Source of the DNA: Metridium senile
Taxonomy: Eukaryota; Cnidaria; Anthozoa; Actiniaria; Metridiidae
Length of the DNA: 64,000 nt
Direction of reading: 5' to 3'
NCBI GenBank assembly: GCA_949775045.1
Contig: OX459097.1
Span: 6,899,685 to 6,963,684 of the forward strand
Both the position numbers and the translations under genes were made by a program. Below, in pieces: positions 58,657-64,000 of the stretch. The stretch's first letter is position 1, and every line of letters begins with the position of its first letter. The notes below the pieces were generated by a model. The model was not told the DNA's origin. It ran no database searches and saw only the letters and a program-made list of their open reading frames with translations.

Positions 58657-58915
58657 CAGTCAATTCAAAAAACATTGTCGTCAATAGACTTCAAGTCTAC
58701 GTGACTAGACCGAAAGGTAGCATGGGTAGAAATCACTGAAGAGGATAAATACACAGTATTTAATGCAATATCACGCTCAATGAGTGAGCGTGATATTATA
58801 TCTATTGCATTAGATACTGTGCTTTTATCAGCTTAGGTGATTTCTACCCATGCTACCTTTCGGTCTAGTCGAGTAGAGCCGAAGCCTATTGACGACAATG
58901 ATTTTGAATTGACTG
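58657..58915. mobile_element. 259-bp near-perfect hairpin MITE
   Basis: Ends CAGTCAATTCAAAA... and ...TTTTGAATTGACTG, TA on both sides. The arms are almost identical over about 110 bp (ctagaccgaaaggtagcatg / catgctacctttcggtctag). High identity between arms suggests a recent insertion. Confidence 0.9.
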
Positions 58916-59743
58916 TATTTTTTTGAAATTCTTGAAAGATTCAATTTTGTATTTACATGATCATTTACAAATTAATAAACTGACTGTAAAATGGACCCCA
59001 AGCAGAGTGACATCTTTTATTGTGTTTCCATGAGTACCTGAAAATGAAAATAACAAAATCCATAAATTTTCAAATATTGATCACTTAGAATTTAACTGAG
59101 TGTATTCATGACAGCAGATGAGCTCTAGCTGAGTTGATCGCCTTCCCTGAAAAGAATTATGGGTCACTATTTTTGGTTAGCAATTTTTGAGCTTTTTCCA
59201 AGTATACAAATGTAGACTTGTTGATTGAAATATAATCCCACCATGAGTTTGACTGTTTACGATTAATTCAAAGAAAGAAAAAATTAAATTCTCAGAATAA
59301 TGGGAAATGCTAATCAAAATATTGTGTTTAAACCTTGTGTTTATTCTGAAAGTCAACTAAGCTGGAACATCAAAGGTAATATATAAACCCTTTCTTTAGA
59401 AGTGGTCCTCAAAATATCACATTTGCCCTCAAAGTTCATTTCTCACTACTAACTTTTGAAAATACGTTACAAAATATATATTCCTATTAGAGAATTACTT
59501 ATTGATTCATTTTTTTTCGCGAGCTAAGTTGCAACGGAAATCGCTAGTGTGACATGGTATCGTGCAACTTGTGTCATACTTTTTCGTGCAACTTGTCTCG
59601 CGAACGTTTTCGTAGATATATAATGAATGAAATTCATTGTTGATTGTGGTTTTGAAAGAGTAAATGAGACCACAAAAACTATGTCACTATCCTAAATATA
59701 TTATCTTACCGCAATGGTTTTCATTCTTAAAATAATTAGGGGT

Positions 59744-60367
59744 TCATCTTGGCCTGCAGCTTCTCAGACGCATACGTGGCACACTCTCCTCTATCTCCAC
59801 GTGTTCCTCCTCGTTGTCTTGGTATTCTTCCGTACGCGTCTTTTTGCTTTGAACGTGTCCATGAATTTGTTCGAAATCTTTGATGGCCATTGCCGTTTGG
59901 AGCTCTGGCGGCAAACTGTGCCCCAATTCTTCACGACATTCGGGACATGGAGAACCACAACGGCAGCATAGCGGTAAACTCTCACTGAACAATGGAGTGC
60001 ACAAGTATGATCTTTGCACCTTCGACTTGGGGAGAACAGGCTGCTTGCGCCTCCACTGATCTTGGCACCACTCTCCTAATTCTTTGGTTGCTTTACAGCC
60101 TGGTGCCCATCCTCCTGTTGCTTGCTTGATATCTTCACTTTCCATTTTTGGCATCAGGTGGTCAAATGTTGGCGTCGTTAGTAGCTTACACATGATGTTC
60201 GCCACTTTCATCTGCATTTCAAAGGACAGCACTGGTTTCCCGTCAGCTAGTTTCTTTGACTTGTCCGTCCTTTTCATCCCGTCTTTTGTGTACTGGACAA
60301 GAATGCAGAATTGCCAAATGGCAATATCATATAAAGGTCTTAGAAAGGACAGTTTCCCTGAAGGCAT
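59744..60367 (-). CDS. unknown protein with CxxCxxxCxxC cluster and acidic tail, minus member of a divergent pair
   Basis: 207 aa from the Met at 60367 (MPSGKLSF). Seen: LYDIAIWQFCILV near the N-terminus, a basic stretch KRTDKSKK, GGWAPGCKATKELGEW near residue 114-129, LPLCCRCGSPCPECREELG (C-x2-C-x3-C-x2-C, probably zinc-binding), then an acidic tail EEYQDNEEEHVEIEES and a basic end RMRLRSCRPR. The frame is open upstream to 60571, but those codons overlap the plus-strand gene in antisense; a Met at 60484 is an alternative, and an acceptor-like ctacag at about 60383 would allow a 5' untranslated exon. It is a diverged paralog of the plus-strand neighbour. I do not recognise a named family. A nucleic-acid or chromatin role is only a guess from the charge and the Cys cluster. 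Confidence 0.65.
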   Translation of the reverse strand: MPSGKLSFLRPLYDIAIWQFCILVQYTKDGMKRTDKSKKLADGKPVLSFEMQMKVANIMCKLLTTPTFDHLMPKMESEDIKQATGGWAPGCKATKELGEWCQDQWRRKQPVLPKSKVQRSYLCTPLFSESLPLCCRCGSPCPECREELGHSLPPELQTAMAIKDFEQIHGHVQSKKTRTEEYQDNEEEHVEIEESVPRMRLRSCRPR

Positions 60368-60485
60368 GATTTTCACAAAGACCTGTAGCAATAACGACAA
60401 ACAGTTGTAACGGAACGGAATGAGGAAACCGCAGACCCTAATTACTGGCCGGGACTGACTGGGGGCCACTCTCTTGGTATTCATC
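60368..60485. promoter_or_regulatory. 118-bp head-to-head gap, probable bidirectional promoter
   Basis: Separates the two paralogous start codons. Both transcripts must start here or within the neighbouring coding sequence unless untranslated exons exist. I see no TATA box. Confidence 0.35.
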
Positions 60486-62084
60486 ATGGCGTCGTCCACG
60501 GGTTCTGGTACTACGAAAAGCAAACGATCAAAGGTCTCACCAGCAATAATGGAACTGCTAGATATCGCCATCTTTCAATTTGCTTCTCTGAGCGGGCTCA
60601 GGCTTAGCCATAAGTTACGTGGAGACCCTGTTTTAGAGGGAGTCAGTGCCGTGTTTGCACAGCTGATTTCATGTTCAAAAGCGGCTGTGAAAAGTGAACT
60701 GGAATCGAACGCCTCCAGGTTGGGAAACTGGAAGCCTGGCCTAGAGGCAACCAAGGAACTTAAGGTACTGATTACAGGCCAAATCAGGCAAAAAAAAAAC
60801 TTCTCCATACGAGAATATGTGGAACCAGCGATTCCCCCAGCTTTAGTCCTCGAGGAAAGCTACTTCGATGAACATACCGACAGAGTTGTCGTAAAGGCAC
60901 GCCATTCGCGTTGCTGGCGCTGTAAAGAGATTTGCCGCTTTTGCCGAAACAAAGTTGGATTGTCAGAGGGCTTCTACCCAGAGTAAGTGTTATCGCGGTT
61001 CAATAGTTATTTAAAGATAGACGCCATGATAGTGAGGAAGTGAGCAACAAATGTAGACACAGGGAGCCCAAGCTATGTTTTTACCCACTTGGTGCTCACT
61101 ATTCCTTTGTTATAATCTCACAATGCATTACCGAAAGTCTAGAGCTAGTGCCTGCACATGTATTGTATGCATATTTGGCTTTTGAGGGGCAAAAAACTTC
61201 ATCGGTTTCCGGTAGTGTCTAGATATCAGCGCGCCGAGATCACAAATTCCATACTGATACTCAAAAGTTCTGATTGGACAATTTTGTTTATTTGACACCT
61301 CATTTGCAAATGACTGAAATCTAAACTCAAACAACACTTCTACATTTATATTTATTCAAAAATAATGATTTCATATAGCACATTAAAGACGAAAATGAGA
61401 CATTAAAGCTAATTATTGCAATCTTATGTCGAGATTTGAGAAGGACTTCTGCATCGTTGTGCCCTAGTCAGGAACAAGCTGAAAAATAATTGACTTAACT
61501 TGCATCTTTTTCATTAGAAAAGCTAAATAAAGCATTTGACTGGCTTTCAGTTAGTGAATTAATCGAGAATATAGAAGAAACTTCACCAACGGCATCACCA
61601 TACCTAGTTTCTCATGTTTATCAGCGTTGCTGCTGCTAACTCGTGTATTGCGTGATGTTAATAAGGTGTCAATTCAAAACGTCATCAGTATGGAATCTTT
61701 GATCTTGGCGCGCAGACCCTTCTTTTTACAAATAGAAGAAGAGGTTGTATAGAAGAGAGGGAATTTAACCACATGACTTATACATATTTTCTCCTTTTCA
61801 GTCTCATGGCTCCTCTACTAGAGGCAGTTTGTGATGAAAGTGAAGGGGAAATTGATGAAGAGGAAAGGGACAAAGAGGAAATGAAGGAAGAGGAAATGGA
61901 AGAAGAGGAAATGGATGAAGAGTTAATGGATGAAGAGGAATCATTAGTAGATGAAGAAGAAGAGGCATCTTTGTATGATGATTTCAAGAATCAGCGTGAC
62001 TTTGAAGATGAAGATGACAGTGGAACTGAAGAGGAAAATGATAGCGAAGAGCAAAGAAGTGAAGAGGAAGATATAGAAGAGTAA
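60486..62084 (+). CDS. unknown protein with CxxCxxxCxxC cluster and long acidic tail, plus member of a divergent pair
   Basis: Exons 60486-60982 and 61802-62084, junction aga|gtaagt ... ttttcag|t, frame kept (phase 2), 259 aa. I start at MASSTGSG (60486); a Met at 60474 is in frame. Seen: a basic N-terminus (TTKSKRSK), LLDIAIFQFASL, GNWKPGLEATKELKV, RCWRCKEICRFCRNKVG (C-x2-C-x3-C-x2-C), then exon 2, which is almost wholly Asp/Glu (EEEMDEELMDEEES). Order and spacing of the blocks match the minus-strand neighbour, so the pair arose by inverted duplication. The acidic exon is low-complexity, but its splice phase and stop fit. I know no named family; a histone- or nucleic-acid-linked role is speculation. 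Confidence 0.7.
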
Positions 62085-64000
62085 ATCAGCCATATTTGAA
62101 CTTATTTATTTTGAATTTATATCAGCATTTACTGTTGGATTGCCCCCAAAAAGAAAGTCTGTGTAATATACATATATTTTGACATTCTTAATCAAACCAT
62201 ATTTAGAGGGGAATGGTTAGGAAACCTATTGTTATATGTCTTTGTTCGCCTTTTTTCAATCATGAGAGTGCACAATCTTTTGTTTTACCATTGTTTTACC
62301 CTCACTGGCTACGGCTGAATGACTGGATCCAAGCGTTTCTTCTTATAGATAATGTTATATTCTAAACAATAATACAATAGAGAAAGCCGTTTCTAAAGAG
62401 AATAGAACAAAGATTGTGCACAGTTATGACCGGCCCAGCATCAAAAGCAAACAAAGACATATAACAATAGGTTTCCTAACCATTCTCCTCTATGATCAAA
62501 CATGTATACATTGATGCTGTTTTTGAGGCATTGATGGGATACAAGTGTTAAAAGGACAGACTAATTTTTAGGAATCTATAAATCTCAGGTTATAAAGTAA
62601 AACCCCACATGTATCTTTCAAGTTAGCCTAAAAAAGTTATTATATAAATGGGAAATAAGGCTATTTAGATAAAAATGTGTTTTTTTTCCTGGAAGACTAC
62701 TGGTGCAGCCTATCATTTACAGTAAAACTATGAAAACCACAAACACCTAAAATATGTCTGGAATGTTTATTATCTTACGGGAGATGGTTTCATACGAGGG
62801 TGGTTGTTCAAAGAGAGTGTACACAACAACAAAAACAACAACAATCATGTTTATTCGGTACCATAAGCATCTAGACAAATCGATTAACATAATATTATGT
62901 AAATAAGTTGCTTGAATGTGATTAGTCAGAAGACGATAAAGATTCCAGACATATTATAGTTGTTCATGGTTTTCTTAGTTTCACTGTAATACAATATATG
63001 AATATAGTTATGTCTACATTACTTCTGAAATGCATTGCAACGGATAATTTCCATTGCCTGGTAGAATATGGTTTGTTTATATGTAATTTCTAAGTAGTAC
63101 ATGTTAATTATGAAATAAGATCCTTTTCAAACCCTTATGCGAAAAAAGGTTCTTATGTAATGGTGGTCTAAATCCAGGTTCTTATCTGTGGGGTTTTATT
63201 TATTATTGTTTTATATGTATATAGTTGTATATTGCTCTAATTTTTTTATATTTTAAAAAGCATTGAGAGTGTGCATGATGCATTGTTTTTATGAAATAAA
63301 TTAATATTATTATTATAACTGTGTTGTAAAATATGAGCAACCCATCTGTATTTGATATACAAATTAATCTGCAAGCCAATTGGTATTTACATTACAAATA
63401 TGAAATTGTCGTGGATGAGAAAACTAAAGTTACAGTTTATGCAAATCGAGTAAAATCTTGCTGCGGTGATTTTTCTATTGTGCTGTAATTATAAATAATG
63501 AAACTGGGCACTATTAATTAATGAAATAAAAAAAACATGAGATGCTAATTAGTAGTGCCCAGGTTTATTTTAAATTGTTTGAAGAGTAAGGGTATGTATC
63601 ATGTATCATAGTAACAAAATCATATTCGGTACATGTACATATCCTAAGGATACATTTTGCATGAAAATGAATTACTGTTAGTCACTGTCTAATGTCCCTC
63701 TATATTATTATGATTTTATTGCTGCTACATGTCCCGGGATATGCTCCTGCTAAATGAACTCTGGAGTGCAAGAACCTTCAGATTATAGATTTAAAAGCGT
63801 GAATTGGCCACTCAAAATATAGTTTGAGGCCAAGATGAAATACAAAAGAAATACCTATTTTTGGAAAGTACATTACCTTCATAACTCAGTTGGTTCTGTG
63901 TTAAACAAGTTCTTATATTTTGGGGTATTTAAATGACAATTTAGAGTGTTAGGTTCTTAATTCATTAGGTTCTTATATGTGAGTTTTTTTAATGTAGTAA
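62085..64000. other. 3' flank without recognisable genes
   Basis: AT-rich. One family S MITE (62206-62490). Short near-palindromes such as gaaactgggcactattaatt / aattagtagtgcccaggttt (63500-63566) look like another small MITE. No coding sequence I can support. Confidence 0.6.
62206..62490. mobile_element. MITE family S, copy 2 (285 bp)
   Basis: GAGGGGAATGGTTAGGAAAC ... GTTTCCTAACCATTCTCCTC between TA dinucleotides. Arms continue inward (cctattgttatatgtctttg and complement; gtgcacaatctttt and complement). Confidence 0.88.

Larger units (their letters stand above)
56944..59743. other. 2.8-kb spacer after the recombinase
   Basis: Holds two MITEs (57367-57722, 58657-58915), a dead copy of the last recombinase exon (57890-58027), and otherwise AT-rich sequence without coding potential. 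Both neighbouring genes end here, so it is a convergent 3' spacer. Confidence 0.6.

Noticed and set aside
60374..60571. N-terminal extension of the minus-strand Cys-cluster protein to Met 60571
   Set aside because: These codons are antisense to the first exon of the plus-strand gene and have no counterpart in the paralog.

Overview
This is a piece of an animal nuclear genome. It is AT-rich, its genes are split by GT..AG introns, it is crowded with short non-coding transposons (MITEs) and microsatellites, and it has no operons. The gene families (TRPC-type cation channels, a SAMD3-like protein, a spliced tyrosine recombinase) and the density of hairpin MITEs fit a non-bilaterian animal. An anthozoan cnidarian is my best guess, but the sequence alone does not settle the species.

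Region 1 (1-42.3 kb) is a cluster of four paralogous TRPC-like channel genes. A partial gene (TRPC-X, minus, 1-2511) runs off the left edge. Head-to-head with it lies TRPC-A (plus, 5126-19413, 9 coding exons, 736 aa by my splicing). TRPC-A converges tail-to-tail with TRPC-B (minus, 19675-28050, 8 exons, 762 aa), which is followed by its tandem copy TRPC-C (minus, 33600-42281, 8 exons, 762 aa). All show ankyrin repeats and the TRPC H-C-C-C zinc motif. The three complete genes also show the six-helix channel region with an LFW pore helix and a TRP-domain helix. X and A have an intron that B and C lack. Every exon junction I list for A, B and C keeps the reading frame. The introns carry most of the repeats, including a 4.4-kb inverted-repeat element, two TTAA-flanked piggyBac-like elements (one in the A intron, one between B and C), an 80-bp tandem array next to a splice acceptor, and a long GAA/GAT tract. 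A stray duplicate of the A pore exon lies between B and C. Comparing B with C shows filled and empty transposon sites.

Region 2 (43-57 kb) holds a divergent pair. On the minus strand is a SAMD3-like multi-exon gene whose 5' end I could not fix. On the plus strand is a nine-exon tyrosine recombinase (422 aa) that keeps R, K, HxxR, W and Y in order. A decayed second copy of its last exon lies about 1 kb downstream and has lost the tyrosine.

Region 3 (59.7-62.1 kb) is another head-to-head pair. The two proteins are diverged paralogs that share an N-terminal helix motif, a GxWxPGxxATKEL block, a C-x2-C-x3-C-x2-C cluster and an acidic tail. I recognise no named family. The last 1.9 kb holds one MITE and no gene I can support.
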